Of a DNA stretch of 64,000 bases, positions 43,652-53,717 are shown one piece after another; positions within the stretch are counted from its first letter, which is position 1; the number at the start of each line of letters is the position of its first letter. This stretch comes from Gammaproteobacteria bacterium (GTDB taxonomy: Bacteria > Pseudomonadota > Gammaproteobacteria > UBA6429 > Thiohalophilaceae). The translations under genes and the position numbers were made by a program. The DNA lies in NCBI GenBank assembly GCA_029881995.1, contig JAOULO010000014.1:1-64000 (forward strand), written 5' to 3'. The notes below the pieces were generated by a model. It was given only the letters and a program-made list of their open reading frames with translations, was not told the DNA's origin and searched no databases.

Positions 43652-45883
43652 CTATTTACCTTTGGTCCTGTATAAACGCAACCGGTTTGCATTAGTGACC
43701 ACGGTCACTGATGACATAGCCATGGCTGCACCGGCAATCATGGGGTTAAGCAGTAAACCCATAAATGGATAAAGTATCCCGGCTGCAACTGGAATCCCCA
43801 AAGAGTTATAGATAAAGGCACCAAACAGGTTCTGTTTAATGTTCTTTACAGTGGCCCGTGAAATACCTATGGCATCAGCAACCCCAAACAAGGATCCTCT
43901 CATCAGGGTAATGTCGGCACTTTCAATGGCCACATCGGTTCCCGAACCAATGGCAAAGCCCACATCGGCACGGGCCAGGGCTGGCGCATCATTAATGCCA
44001 TCGCCCACCATGGCTACTACCTCACCTTTTTTCTGTAACTCAGCAACTTTTTCATCTTTATCGCGTGGCAAGACTTCTGCCATGACTTCATCCACACCAA
44101 TCTGCTTGGCAACCGCATTGGCTGTCACGCGGTTATCACCGGTCAACATCACCACCTTCAGGCCAAGTTTGTGGAACTGTTTAATGGCAGCAGCCGAATC
44201 TGACTTCACAGGATCAGACACCGCTATAACGCCTGCCAGTTTGTCATCCACTGCCAGCATCATCGGTGTCTGGCCTTTACCAGACAGGCTGGTCATTTGA
44301 TCGAGAATGGTACCCGTAGCAATCTTATTTTGTGCCAGCAGGCGGGCATTACCCAGTAGTGTCCGTTTACCATCGACATTACCTTCAACCCCATAGCCTG
44401 TCATGGCCTTAAACCCAGCTACCTCAAATAACTCAAGCGAGTGTTTATTCGCCGCATTTAAGATTGCCTGGGCCAGCGGATGTTCAGAGGAAGCCTCAAG
44501 GCTGGCCGCATATTGCAGCACCTGATGTTTTGAATAATCCCCAGCGGGAATGATTTTAGTTACCGCCGGTTTACCTTCGGTTATGGTCCCGGTTTTATCC
44601 AGCACAATGGTGGTCAGGCGACCGGCTTCCTGTAACGCATCACCATTACGAATCAATATCCCGTATTCAGCCGCCTTACCGATACCTACCATGATAGAAA
44701 TGGGCGTGGCCAAACCCAGGGCACAGGGGCAGGCGATGATCAAAACCGTCATGGTTGTCACCAACATAAAACTGACCTTCGGTTCCGGCCCAACATTGAA
44801 CCAGACCAAAAAGGTAATCACCGCAATAATCAGGACACTGGGCACAAACACGGCTGCGATTTGATCGACCAGCCGACCGATAGCCGGCTTACTGGACTGG
44901 GCCTGGCGTACCATCTCAATAATCTGGGCCAATACCGTATCCTTACCAATCCGCTTTGACTGAAACAGAAAACTGCCATTGCCATTTATCGTTCCACCAA
45001 TGACTTCATCATCCTTGCTCTTGCTAACCGGCACAGGTTCCCCACTTAACATGGATTCATCGATATTGGACTGACCGGTGATAATGATGCCATCCACCGG
45101 AATGCGCTCACCAGGACGGACTCGAATGGTTTCTCCCAGGCCGACTTCACTGATGGGGATTTCCTTTTCCTTGCCATCACGTACCACCAGGGCAACCTTG
45201 GGTTGAAGCCCAATCAGGCGTTTAATCGCCTCAGAGGTTTTACCCCGTGCCTTCATCTCCAGTGCTGAACCAAAATTGATCAGGGCAATAATGATCACGG
45301 CCGCCTCAAAATAGACATGCTGGGCCATGACCGGTACCAGGGCAGGATGGATGCTTATGATGGTGGAATATACCCAGGCCGTGCCTGTCCCAAGGGCAAT
45401 CAATGTATCCATATTGGCATCGTGACGCAGGAAGGCATTCCAGGCACTGGTATAAAAGTGTCCACCAGAATAGATCATGACACCCAGAGTTGCTGCAGCG
45501 GCTAGTAACCAAACCAATTGACCATAGGCTTCACCAAGTGCTGGGAAGAGTCCACTCATTCCCCCAATGAATAAGGGAATACCCACAGCAGCGGCAACCA
45601 GGGTCTTTCGAATTAATTGCCGGTAATACGCCAGCTCAACGGCTTCTTTTTCCTGTTCCGCCTCTTCACTGGCCAGCTCGGCGGCCTCATAACCGGCCTT
45701 GACTACTGCATCAATTAAGTCTGGGCCATTGATATCCCCTTCCACCATGGCAGTGTGTTCAGCAAAATTCACCACGGCATGGCTTACCCCAGGCGCTTCA
45801 TTAAGTGCCTTCTCAACAGATGCAACACAACCGGCACAACTCATCCCTGAGATAGATAAACGTATTTTGTTTGTTGCATTCAT
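43652..45883 (-). CDS. copA: Copper-translocating P-type ATPase
   Basis: A 743-residue inner-membrane P1B-type ATPase that pumps Cu(I). One N-terminal heavy-metal-associated domain ([15 protein letters not shown], about 12-26), then eight membrane segments, the metal-binding CPCALG motif near residue 383, phosphorylation site DKTGT near 428, and [11 protein letters not shown] near 628. CPC plus a single MxCxxC-type HMA fits CopA rather than zinc/cadmium pumps. The 28-residue gene follows with one base between them. The divergent HDOD gene is 240 bp away; no CueR-type spacer promoter is evident. Confidence 0.95.
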   Translation of the reverse strand: MNATNKIRLSISGMSCAGCVASVEKALNEAPGVSHAVVNFAEHTAMVEGDINGPDLIDAVVKAGYEAAELASEEAEQEKEAVELAYYRQLIRKTLVAAAVGIPLFIGGMSGLFPALGEAYGQLVWLLAAAATLGVMIYSGGHFYTSAWNAFLRHDANMDTLIALGTGTAWVYSTIISIHPALVPVMAQHVYFEAAVIIIALINFGSALEMKARGKTSEAIKRLIGLQPKVALVVRDGKEKEIPISEVGLGETIRVRPGERIPVDGIIITGQSNIDESMLSGEPVPVSKSKDDEVIGGTINGNGSFLFQSKRIGKDTVLAQIIEMVRQAQSSKPAIGRLVDQIAAVFVPSVLIIAVITFLVWFNVGPEPKVSFMLVTTMTVLIIACPCALGLATPISIMVGIGKAAEYGILIRNGDALQEAGRLTTIVLDKTGTITEGKPAVTKIIPAGDYSKHQVLQYAASLEASSEHPLAQAILNAANKHSLELFEVAGFKAMTGYGVEGNVDGKRTLLGNARLLAQNKIATGTILDQMTSLSGKGQTPMMLAVDDKLAGVIAVSDPVKSDSAAAIKQFHKLGLKVVMLTGDNRVTANAVAKQIGVDEVMAEVLPRDKDEKVAELQKKGEVVAMVGDGINDAPALARADVGFAIGSGTDVAIESADITLMRGSLFGVADAIGISRATVKNIKQNLFGAFIYNSLGIPVAAGILYPFMGLLLNPMIAGAAMAMSSVTVVTNANRLRLYRTKGK

Positions 45884-45937
45884 ATACGAAGTATATCCCA
45901 GAGTGAAAAAAAACCTGCTGTATTTGGCTGATTTTTC

Positions 45938-45967
45938 ACACTTTTAATAGAGTGATTAAAAGGTGTG
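45938..45967. repeat. Inverted repeat upstream of copA
   Basis: CACACTTTTAAT (45938-45949) and ATTAAAGGTGTG (45956-45967) pair with one mismatch around a 6-nt spacer, about 55 bp upstream of the copA start. It lacks a T tract and so is not a good terminator. A regulator binding site for copA is possible. Confidence 0.35.
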
Positions 45968-46124
45968 TGTGGAATTTGCTGAAACAATGCACTATCTATA
46001 AAGTGTTACGAAATTCGAGACGCTATAACAATTGATTAAATACCAACTTTAAACTTGTGCTATTTCCTGACAATACGGAATGTTGTGATGGGCAAGCAAA
46101 ATTCACCAAGGAGATGGAAAATTG

Positions 46125-46982
46125 ATGTCCCGATTGACTGCCAAAGACCTGATCAACGACAGCCTTGAGCTGGTATCCCTGCCGGATTTAATTCACCGTA
46201 TTAACCTGAAAGTTGAAGACCCTGACTCCAGTGCCGTTGAGATTGGTCAGTTAATCGGTGAAGACCCTGCCCTGACCACCCGACTACTAAAGGTAGTCAA
46301 CAGTCCCATGTTTGGGTTCCCCTCTCGAATCGACACCATCTCCATGGCCATTACCATCCTGGGAATGCGCCAGTTGCGTGATCTGGTTCTTGCTACAGCG
46401 GTGGTAGGCCAATTCCATACACTCACAGACGAAGTTGTCGATATGGAAACCTTCTGGTGCCATAGCGTCTGTACGGGAGTTGCCGCAAAAGTCATCGGCC
46501 AACATCTCAAAGACAATAACTCGGAACGGTTTTTCGTTGCAGGCTTGTTACACGATATCGGCAAACTGGTGATGTATGTGACCCACCCAGATGCCTCAAA
46601 ACAGGTGATTGAACTGGCCGATGATAAAGATCTGGACAAAAGCAGTGTGGAAAAATCCATATTCGGATTTAGTCATGCTGAGGTGGGTGGAGAATTACTC
46701 AGTCATTGGCAGTTACCTGAATCACTGATCGAGCCTGCCAGATACCATCACCACCCCATCCGAGCCACCCGATTTGCCACTGAAACGGCAGCCGTCCACA
46801 TTGCCGACACCATTGCCAATAATATCCAGTCCCCCATTTCATTGGATGATGACAACCCCATTGAAGCCATCACCTGGCCCATCCTGGGTCTGGAATCCAG
46901 CCTGTTGGAACAGATCCACGAAGAGGTTTATGAAATACTGGATGACTCGCTGAAGGTCCTGTATTACTCCCAGGTTGCCTGA
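46125..46982 (+). CDS. HDOD domain protein
   Basis: A 285-residue cytoplasmic protein, mostly one HDOD domain (about 20-215) related to HD-GYP/HD hydrolases: LIGEDPALTTRLLKVVNSP near the start, GLLHDIGKLVMYV with an HD pair, and FGFSHAEVGGELLSHW. HDOD proteins serve in signalling, often near c-di-GMP networks, and most lack enzyme activity. AGGAG precedes the ATG at 46125; a TTG three bases earlier is ignored. Convergent with tsaD (6 bp). Confidence 0.9.
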   Translation: MSRLTAKDLINDSLELVSLPDLIHRINLKVEDPDSSAVEIGQLIGEDPALTTRLLKVVNSPMFGFPSRIDTISMAITILGMRQLRDLVLATAVVGQFHTLTDEVVDMETFWCHSVCTGVAAKVIGQHLKDNNSERFFVAGLLHDIGKLVMYVTHPDASKQVIELADDKDLDKSSVEKSIFGFSHAEVGGELLSHWQLPESLIEPARYHHHPIRATRFATETAAVHIADTIANNIQSPISLDDDNPIEAITWPILGLESSLLEQIHEEVYEILDDSLKVLYYSQVA

Positions 46983-46988
46983 GTAAAT

Positions 46989-48002
46989 TTATACCGCCGC
47001 AAGCTCTTCCATAGGCCAACGTGCCCGGGTCGAAAAATCCAGCCCCTGTCGCTCCCCCACCATCAAGCGTTGACAACCGGCAAAGGCGATCATGGCTCCA
47101 TTATCGGTACAAAATTGTAGACGTGGGTAATAGACACTAGCATTTTCTTTTTCACAGACTTCCGCCAGCCTTGTTCTCAGGCGTTGATTGGCACTCACCC
47201 CACCCGCAATGATTAATCGACTCAGGCCCGTCTGTTTCAGGGCCCGTTTACATTTAATAGCCAGGGTTTCCACCACGGCCACCTCAAAGGCGAGGGCAAT
47301 ATCTGCCCTGGTTTGATCATCAAGGTACTCAGCATGCATGGTATTAAGGGCAAAGGTTTTCAGGCCACTGAAACTGAAATCAAGACCTGGCCGATCCGTC
47401 ATGGGGCGAGGAAACCTGAACCTGTCTGGATTACCCTGCTCGGCCATTCTGGCCAGGGCTGGCCCACCGGGATACCCCAGCCCCAGCAGCTTGGCCGTTT
47501 TATCGAAGGCCTCACCCGCGGCATCATCCAGCGACTCGCCCAGTAATTCGTACTGCCCAATACTACCCACCTTAACCAGTTGGGTATGCCCGCCTGAAAC
47601 CAGTAGTGCCACAAAAGGAAACTCGGGAGGCTCATCTTCCAGCATGGGGGCCAACAGGTGACCTTCCATATGATGGACGGCCACGGCAGGCACGTCCCAG
47701 GCATAGGCCAGACTGCGGCCGATACCGGCCCCCACCATCAGGGCACCCACCAGACCAGGGCCGGCCGTGTAGGCCACCCCATCGATATCGTCTGATTTCA
47801 GTCCGGTTTCATCCAGTACCTGGCGAATCAAGGGCAGAGTCTTTTGTACATGATCCCGTGAAGCCAGTTCCGGCACCACCCCACCATACTCGGCATGCAT
47901 AGCTACCTGGCTGTGCAGAGCATGGCCCAACAGACCATTTTCACTGTCGTAAATGGCAATTCCTGTCTCATCACAGGAGGTTTCGATACCTAAAACTCGC
48001 AT
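46989..48002 (-). CDS. tsaD: tRNA threonylcarbamoyltransferase TsaD
   Basis: Transfers threonylcarbamoyl to A37 of ANN-decoding tRNAs, together with TsaB and TsaE. The 337-residue product has the canonical N-terminus [16 protein letters not shown], the metal-ligand [21 protein letters not shown] and [10 protein letters not shown] blocks. The ATG at 48002 is preferred by homology; a TTG at 48011 has better Shine-Dalgarno spacing and would add three residues. Divergent from rpsU, as usual. Confidence 0.96.
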   Translation of the reverse strand: MRVLGIETSCDETGIAIYDSENGLLGHALHSQVAMHAEYGGVVPELASRDHVQKTLPLIRQVLDETGLKSDDIDGVAYTAGPGLVGALMVGAGIGRSLAYAWDVPAVAVHHMEGHLLAPMLEDEPPEFPFVALLVSGGHTQLVKVGSIGQYELLGESLDDAAGEAFDKTAKLLGLGYPGGPALARMAEQGNPDRFRFPRPMTDRPGLDFSFSGLKTFALNTMHAEYLDDQTRADIALAFEVAVVETLAIKCKRALKQTGLSRLIIAGGVSANQRLRTRLAEVCEKENASVYYPRLQFCTDNGAMIAFAGCQRLMVGERQGLDFSTRARWPMEELAAV

Positions 48003-48039
48003 TTTGCTCAATTTTTCCTACTTTTATCCGATATTGCTT

Positions 48040-48068
48040 TTGCATTTGCCCGCGCCGGGCAGTAAAAT
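48040..48068 (+). promoter_or_regulatory. Sigma70-type promoter of rpsU-yqeY-dnaG-rpoD
   Basis: TTGCAT (48040-48045), 17-nt spacer containing a GCCCGCGCCGGGC palindrome, then TAAAAT (48063-48068). It lies about 45 bp ahead of rpsU. The palindrome in the spacer could bind a regulator such as LexA-like or stringent-control factors, but none is identified. Confidence 0.6.
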
Positions 48069-48110
48069 TGCGCGCTTTCACTAAATCAGTCAACCCTAAA
48101 GAGACTATTT

Positions 48111-48326
48111 ATGCCTTCAGTACGTGTACGAGAAAACGAACCATTTGACGTGGCCCTGCGCCGCTTTAAGCGCTCCTGCGAAAAAGCCGGTGTGCTGTCT
48201 GAAGTACGTCGTCGTGAATTCTACGAGAAACCGACATCAGTACGTAAGCGCAAAATGGCTGCTGCTGTTAAGCGCCACGCGAAAAAGGTCAGCCGCGACC
48301 GCATGAACCGCAAACGCCTGTTCTAA
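48111..48326 (+). CDS. rpsU: 30S ribosomal protein S21
   Basis: 71-residue basic small-subunit protein, as in E. coli. [20 protein letters not shown] opening and the C-terminal [14 protein letters not shown]. First gene of the macromolecular synthesis operon. Confidence 0.97.
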   Translation: MPSVRVRENEPFDVALRRFKRSCEKAGVLSEVRRREFYEKPTSVRKRKMAAAVKRHAKKVSRDRMNRKRLF

Positions 48327-48358
48327 GCGTCTGCCAGATAGAGCCACTCTATCCCATC

Positions 48359-48805
48359 ATGAGCGAGCTGAAAAATCGCATCAATGAGGACGTCAAGTCC
48401 GCCATGCGAAACAAGGACAAGGAACGCCTTGCTACCTTGCGGTTGATCACCGCTGCCATCAAGCAAAAAGAAGTCGATGAACGTATCGAGATGGACGATG
48501 CGACGGTTCTGGCCGTGCTCGACAAGATGGTCAAGCAGCGCAAGGATTCCATCGAGCAATACACCAAGGCCGACCGGCCCGAACTGGCCGATAAGGAACA
48601 GGCCGAGATCGTCATTATCCAGGAATACCTACCTGCCCAGCTGTCCGATGCCGAAATCGACGCCATGATCGACGAGGCCATCAGTACCACCGGTGCTAGT
48701 GATATGAAAGAAATGGGCAAGGTCATGGGTATACTCAAGCCCAAGCTACAGGGCCGTGCCGACATGGGTGCTGTGAGCGGCAAGATCAAAGCCAAGCTTT
48801 CCTGA
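48359..48805 (+). CDS. GatB/YqeY domain protein
   Basis: A 148-residue protein homologous to the tRNA-binding tail of the GatB amidotransferase subunit (DMKEMGKVMGILKPKLQGRAD is the recognisable block, with AVSGKIKAKL). It may interact with tRNA; its role is not established. 32 bp after rpsU and 86 bp before dnaG, so it is an added member of the rpsU-dnaG-rpoD operon, as in Pseudomonas and many others. Confidence 0.92.
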   Translation: MSELKNRINEDVKSAMRNKDKERLATLRLITAAIKQKEVDERIEMDDATVLAVLDKMVKQRKDSIEQYTKADRPELADKEQAEIVIIQEYLPAQLSDAEIDAMIDEAISTTGASDMKEMGKVMGILKPKLQGRADMGAVSGKIKAKLS

Positions 48806-48891
48806 ACTAAAACATCCCTTTCCAAAACTGATTTTCGTGATTGCCGATATTCCGGCTGATCCGCTGTGCCGGAAAGCTTACAATCCTGCCC

Positions 48892-50679
48892 ATGGCTGGC
48901 CGAATCCCCCAATCGTTTATTGATGAATTATTGACCCGAACCGATATTTTCGAGGTCGTGGATCCCCGGGTGCAGCTGAAAAAGGCCGGCCGGGAATACA
49001 CCGCCTGCTGCCCCTTCCATAATGAAAAGACCCCATCGTTTACCGTCAGCCCGAGCAAGCAGTTCTATCATTGTTTCGGTTGCGGCGCCCATGGCAGTGC
49101 CATCGGTTTTCTCATGGAGTATGACCACCTGAACTTCCCTGAGGCAGTGGAAGAGCTGGCCCGCATGAATGGCATGGAAGTGCCTCGAGAAGAAGGGCCA
49201 GCCCCGGATCCAAAAGCCCGGCAACGCCAGAATACCCTCTACGATCTCATGGCCCAGACAGACCGTTTTTATCGCCAACAGTTGCGCCAGCACCCCCAGG
49301 CCAAAAAAGCGATCAATTATCTGAAACAAAGGGGCCTGAGCGGTGAAATCGCGGCTGCCTTCGGCCTGGGCTACGCCCCACCAGGCTGGGACAATCTGCT
49401 GAAGACCCTCGGTTCAGATGAGGAGAAACGAAAGCAGCTCACCCAGTGTGGCATGCTCAAGGAAAAAGAGGATGGCAAATATTTCGATTTCTTCAGGGAT
49501 CGCATCATGTTTCCCATTCGCGACCAGCGTGGCCGCACCATCGCCTTTGGTGGACGTATTCTCGGTGATGACAAACCCAAATACCTGAATTCGCCCGAGA
49601 CCCCGCTGTTTCACAAGGGCCGGGAACTGTATGGCCTGTTCGAAATGAAACAGGCCCTGCGTAAGATCGACCGTATAATGGTAGTGGAAGGCTATATGGA
49701 CGTAGTCGCCCTGGCCCAGTTCGATATTCGCTATGCGGTGGCCACCCTCGGCACCGCCACCACTCCGGAACACCTTAATCGGCTATTTAGGGTTTGCCCT
49801 GAGGTGGTGTTCTGCTTCGATGGTGACCGGGCTGGTCGCGATGCCGCCTGGCGGGCACTGGATAATGCCCTGCCGATTTTAAAAGAAGGCCATGAACTGC
49901 GTTTCCTGTTCCTGCCCGATGGGGAAGACCCGGACACCCTGGTGCGCAAGGAAGGTAAAGCAGGATTCGAAAAACGGCTTGATACCGCCAGCCCCCTGTC
50001 TCGCTACTTTTTCGACCAGATGAGCAGTCAAATAGATATGCAAAGTCTTGATGGTCGGGCCCGCCTTGTGGAACTAGCCCGGCCCTACCTGGCAAAACTG
50101 CCCAAGGGCCTGTTCCGCCAGATGATGCTTGAGCACCTTGCCAATCTGGCCAAAGTCGACAGACAAGCTATCGAAGTAAAGCTACAACCGAATTCCAGCA
50201 ATCCTGCAACAGAGCAGTCAAAACAACCCACTCGCCCACGCCAGCGCTCATCTTTAGTCGGCAATGCTCCGTTCACCCCCATTCGTCGTGTCATTGCTCT
50301 CCTACTCCATTATCCACACCTGGTAAATCAACTTGAGGACGAAAATAGCCTTCTCGAACTCCAACAAAAAGGAGTGCCTTTCTTGCGCCAGCTGCTTGAA
50401 ATGATTCATCAGCACCCCAATATAACCAGTGCCGTTCTACTGGAGCGCTGGCGCGAAACGGACCACTGGCCCCACCTGGATAAACTCCTCGCCTGGAACC
50501 CCATGGCCGATGCCGGTGTCGAAATTGACATCGAGTTTCGGGCTGCCGTTGAGGCTTTGCTAGAGCAGCCTCGGGAATCCCGTGCTGATCACCTGCTGAC
50601 CAAGTCCGAGCAAGGCCCGTTAAGCTCAGCCGAGAAGGCAGAATTACAACAATTACTTAGCCGAACCGTGGCTGAATGA
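48892..50679 (+). CDS. dnaG: DNA primase
   Basis: Synthesises RNA primers at the replication fork. 595 residues from the ATG at 48892; the frame is open to 48841 but that stretch is not conserved. Zinc-ribbon at 40-64 (CPFHNEKTPSF and YHCFGCG), TOPRIM catalytic domain (MVVEGYMDVVAL, CFDGDRAGRDAA), and the C-terminal helicase-binding domain (about 450-595). Followed by rpoD. Confidence 0.97.
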   Translation: MAGRIPQSFIDELLTRTDIFEVVDPRVQLKKAGREYTACCPFHNEKTPSFTVSPSKQFYHCFGCGAHGSAIGFLMEYDHLNFPEAVEELARMNGMEVPREEGPAPDPKARQRQNTLYDLMAQTDRFYRQQLRQHPQAKKAINYLKQRGLSGEIAAAFGLGYAPPGWDNLLKTLGSDEEKRKQLTQCGMLKEKEDGKYFDFFRDRIMFPIRDQRGRTIAFGGRILGDDKPKYLNSPETPLFHKGRELYGLFEMKQALRKIDRIMVVEGYMDVVALAQFDIRYAVATLGTATTPEHLNRLFRVCPEVVFCFDGDRAGRDAAWRALDNALPILKEGHELRFLFLPDGEDPDTLVRKEGKAGFEKRLDTASPLSRYFFDQMSSQIDMQSLDGRARLVELARPYLAKLPKGLFRQMMLEHLANLAKVDRQAIEVKLQPNSSNPATEQSKQPTRPRQRSSLVGNAPFTPIRRVIALLLHYPHLVNQLEDENSLLELQQKGVPFLRQLLEMIHQHPNITSAVLLERWRETDHWPHLDKLLAWNPMADAGVEIDIEFRAAVEALLEQPRESRADHLLTKSEQGPLSSAEKAELQQLLSRTVAE

Positions 50680-50688
50680 CTATTATTA

Positions 50689-50748
50689 ACAGTGTAAAAA
50701 TAGATAAACCGCCCATGTTGGTGTAGAATTCGGTGGTTTTTACACTGT
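50689..50748. repeat. Long inverted repeat in the dnaG-rpoD gap
   Basis: ACAGTGTAAAAA (50689-50700) and TTTTTACACTGT (50737-50748) are perfect 12-bp arms 36 nt apart, right between dnaG and rpoD. Inner AACCGCC and GGTGGTT can add to the stem. It could be an operator pair or a transcript hairpin that tunes rpoD; there is no T tract, so it is not a standard terminator. Confidence 0.5.
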
Positions 50749-50790
50749 CAAAATGTACGTGGTGTGTTATCTATATCCAGAGCGAAAGTA

Positions 50791-52608
50791 ATGAATCAAA
50801 CTCAACAAGAATCACAACTTAAGTTATTGATTGCTAAAGGCAAAGAGCAGGGCTACCTGACTTATGCCGAGGTCAACGACCATCTACCCAATGATATTGT
50901 GGATCCAGAACAGATCGAAGATATCGTTGCCATGATCAATGATATGGGTATTGCCGTCCATGAGGCTGCCCCCGATTCCGATTCCATGATGATGAACGAC
51001 ACCGATTCGGTGGACGAAGTGGCTGCCGAAGAGGCCGCCGCCGCTCTGGCTTCAGTGGACAGTGAATTTGGCCGCACCACCGACCCGGTTCGTATGTATA
51101 TGCGTGAAATGGGTGCTGTTGAACTCCTGACCCGTGCCGGTGAAATCGAAATCGCCAAACGTATCGAAGATGGCCTCAACCAGATGCTTTCCTCCCTGGC
51201 CATGTACCCGGATACTATCGCCACTGTTTTGGCCCTGTATGACAAAGTTGAAGCTGAACAGGTCAAACTGATCGACATCATTTCTGCCTTTATCGATCCC
51301 AATGCGCCAGATGATATTCCGACTCCGGCTGAAATCGCGGCACAGAGCGAAAAGAATAATAATGATGACAGTGAAGAAGCCGTAGACACCGGTCCGGATC
51401 CTGAGGAAGCCAGGGAACGTTTTGGTCGTTTGCGTAAACACCACGCTAAACTGGTTAGCACCATCAGTAAACACGGTCACATGGACAAGAAGACCGCCAA
51501 GGTACGCGATAGCATGCTGGAAGAGTTTATGCAGTTAAAACTCACTCCTAAGCTGATCGATCTGTTGACCACCAAAATGCGTAATCTGGTAGATAGTATT
51601 CGCCGCCATGAAAGACAGATCATGACCTGCTGTGTGCGACATGCAAAAATGCCACGTAAGACTTTTATTGATAGCTTCCCGGCCAATGAAACCAATCTGA
51701 ACTGGATTGACGAGCACATAAAGACAGGCGAAAGTTATACAGATGCCCTGGCTGTGCATCTAGACGATATTCACAAGGCCCAGAACAAACTGGCCATGAT
51801 TGAAAAAGAATCCGGCCTCACGATTGGTGATATCAAGGACATCAACCGTAAGATGTCTATTGGAGAAGCCAAGGCCCGCCGTGCCAAGAAAGAGATGGTC
51901 GAGGCCAACCTGCGTCTGGTTATCTCCATTGCGAAAAAATACACCAACCGTGGCCTGCAGTTCCTGGATCTTATTCAGGAAGGCAACATTGGTCTGATGA
52001 AGGCCGTGGATAAATTTGAATACCGTCGTGGTTATAAGTTCTCGACCTATGCCACCTGGTGGATTCGTCAGGCAATAACACGATCCATTGCCGACCAGGC
52101 ACGTACCATTCGTATCCCGGTTCATATGATTGAAACCATCAACAAACTGAACCGCATCTCTCGTCAGATGCTACAGGAAATGGGCCGCGAAGCTACGCCA
52201 GAAGAACTGGCCGAGCGCATGGAAATGCCTGAAGACAAGATCCGCAAGGTTCTGAAGATAGCCAAAGAACCGATTTCTATGGAAACACCAATTGGTGATG
52301 ATGAAGATTCCCATCTTGGTGACTTTATCGAAGATCAGAATGATACTTCACCTGTAGATTCAGCAACCATCGGTGGGCTACGTGAAACCACCCAGGAAGT
52401 TCTGGAAGGCCTCACCGCCCGTGAAGCCAAGGTCCTGCGTATGCGGTTTGGTATCGATATGAATACTGACCATACACTGGAAGAGGTCGGCAAACAGTTT
52501 GATGTTACCCGTGAGCGTATTCGTCAGATTGAAGCCAAAGCGCTACGTAAACTGCGTCACCCAAGTCGCTCTGATCACCTGCGCAGCTTCTTGGATATGG
52601 AATCCTGA
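50791..52608 (+). CDS. rpoD: RNA polymerase sigma factor RpoD (sigma70)
   Basis: Primary sigma factor, 605 residues from the ATG at 50791. Region 1.1 at the N-terminus, the non-conserved acidic region ([17 protein letters not shown]), region 2 with [18 protein letters not shown] and [18 protein letters not shown], region 3, and region 4 with [20 protein letters not shown]-like [16 protein letters not shown] and [20 protein letters not shown]. Start chosen by fit to MNQ-type RpoD N-termini, not the GTG at 50764. Confidence 0.98.
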   Translation: MNQTQQESQLKLLIAKGKEQGYLTYAEVNDHLPNDIVDPEQIEDIVAMINDMGIAVHEAAPDSDSMMMNDTDSVDEVAAEEAAAALASVDSEFGRTTDPVRMYMREMGAVELLTRAGEIEIAKRIEDGLNQMLSSLAMYPDTIATVLALYDKVEAEQVKLIDIISAFIDPNAPDDIPTPAEIAAQSEKNNNDDSEEAVDTGPDPEEARERFGRLRKHHAKLVSTISKHGHMDKKTAKVRDSMLEEFMQLKLTPKLIDLLTTKMRNLVDSIRRHERQIMTCCVRHAKMPRKTFIDSFPANETNLNWIDEHIKTGESYTDALAVHLDDIHKAQNKLAMIEKESGLTIGDIKDINRKMSIGEAKARRAKKEMVEANLRLVISIAKKYTNRGLQFLDLIQEGNIGLMKAVDKFEYRRGYKFSTYATWWIRQAITRSIADQARTIRIPVHMIETINKLNRISRQMLQEMGREATPEELAERMEMPEDKIRKVLKIAKEPISMETPIGDDEDSHLGDFIEDQNDTSPVDSATIGGLRETTQEVLEGLTAREAKVLRMRFGIDMNTDHTLEEVGKQFDVTRERIRQIEAKALRKLRHPSRSDHLRSFLDMES

Positions 52609-52630
52609 GTACAATGTACTTAACAATAAA

Positions 52631-52655
52631 GGGCATCAAATGATGCCCTTTTTTT
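52631..52655 (+). terminator. Terminator after rpoD
   Basis: GGGCATCA (52631-52638) pairs with TGATGCCC (52641-52648), followed by TTTTTTT. Strong rho-independent form closing the rpsU-dnaG-rpoD operon. Confidence 0.94.
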
Positions 52656-52699
52656 ATTTCTCATATAGCGTATTAAACGTTATAATTTGCAGCTTATTC

Positions 52700-52760
<61 letters not shown>

Positions 52761-52776
<16 letters not shown>

Positions 52777-52903
52777 CTTCATTCGCTATCGCTCATTTCG
52801 TGTTGGGCTGGTAGGACTATTCCAGCTTCACTTCGTTTCGCGTTCAACATGCTGCGAAATGACATTTAGTCATTTCGGTCATGTTTCACCCTACCGGGCC
52901 CAC
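52761..52903 (+). repeat. Duplicated tRNA 3' end, 129 bp apart
   Basis: CCTACCGGGCCCAC at 52761-52774 (3' end of the tRNA) recurs exactly at 52890-52903. Between the copies lies a non-coding stretch with a perfect 9-bp inverted repeat, CGAAATGAC (52855-52863) and GTCATTTCG (52869-52877). This looks like a remnant of an integrative element that used the tRNA 3' end as attachment site, or an rtT-like tRNA tail repeat. No integrase remains nearby. Confidence 0.6.
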
Positions 52904-52934
52904 TAAATTATTACTGTTATAGAAAAACTTATTC

Positions 52935-53717
52935 TTATAAATTCAGATCATCGAGCATCTGATGGATGTATTTAACAGGTATGGCATAAGTGATACCACT
53001 GGGTTTTTGTAATATTGTCTCTTTACTTTCTTTGACAAAAACCATATTTATGACCCCGATGACTTTTCCCTTTTTATCGTAAAGTGGGCTACCACTATTA
53101 CCAGGATAGGCCGTGGCATCGAGTTGGTATACGTAATAAGTGTCCCTTAGCTTGCTGATTAATTTAGCTGTTAGCTGTCGACTGTTACTGGGCTGAGAGG
53201 CGATGGGTGTTACTGATGATATAATGGCCCGGTGTGTTACTGGATACAAACCTAGCACGGCACCTATTGGGAACCCGGTAAAGGCACATGATTGACCTTC
53301 TTCGACCAGGGTCGGAGATTCAAGCTTAAGCGAAGGTAAAGGATGGCCGGTAAATTCAACCAGCGCAAGATCATGCTCCTTATCAGATGCCCGGATTTTG
53401 GCCTCCCGATACTTCGCATTTTCACCCTGCCCCACAAATACAACCAGCTTTTCGTTATATTTTAAAGATGTCAGAGGTTCAATGACATGGTAATTGGTAA
53501 CCGCATACCGACCATTACTGACGACAAACCCCGTCCCTGTCAATTTTGCTGGCGGGGTACGAGTTGCCGAGTACGTCCCAATGCCGACAATACTGGGTTT
53601 GATCTTTTTAATGGTCTGAACAAGGTCTGCCTGTGTTGTAGCAGAGACCGCTAACAGTACGATGGATAAAAAAAACTTTATCCTGAAAGCGGTAAACCTG
53701 TTACAGATCTTTTTCAC
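52935..53717 (-). CDS. Exported trypsin-like serine protease, no PDZ domain
   Basis: A 260-residue protein with a signal peptide (about 1-30) and a single trypsin-like S1 protease domain. The catalytic triad is visible: His77 (TNYHVIE), Asp116 (HDLALVEF), Ser208 (GNSGSP). No PDZ domain follows, unlike DegP/DegS, and the length leaves no room for one. The ATG overlaps the stop of the PhnD-like gene by 4 bp, so the two genes are coupled. Periplasmic location is inferred. Substrate unknown. Confidence 0.85.
   Translation of the reverse strand: MKKICNRFTAFRIKFFLSIVLLAVSATTQADLVQTIKKIKPSIVGIGTYSATRTPPAKLTGTGFVVSNGRYAVTNYHVIEPLTSLKYNEKLVVFVGQGENAKYREAKIRASDKEHDLALVEFTGHPLPSLKLESPTLVEEGQSCAFTGFPIGAVLGLYPVTHRAIISSVTPIASQPSNSRQLTAKLISKLRDTYYVYQLDATAYPGNSGSPLYDKKGKVIGVINMVFVKESKETILQKPSGITYAIPVKYIHQMLDDLNL

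Noticed and set aside
45938-45967. Inverted repeat upstream of copA as a terminator
   Set aside because: No T tract on either strand after the stem; kept as a possible operator instead.
50862-51464. 200-codon minus-strand frame inside rpoD
   Set aside because: It lies antisense to a fully conserved sigma70 gene, has serine/alanine-rich composition from reading the reverse frame, and no promoter or ribosome site.
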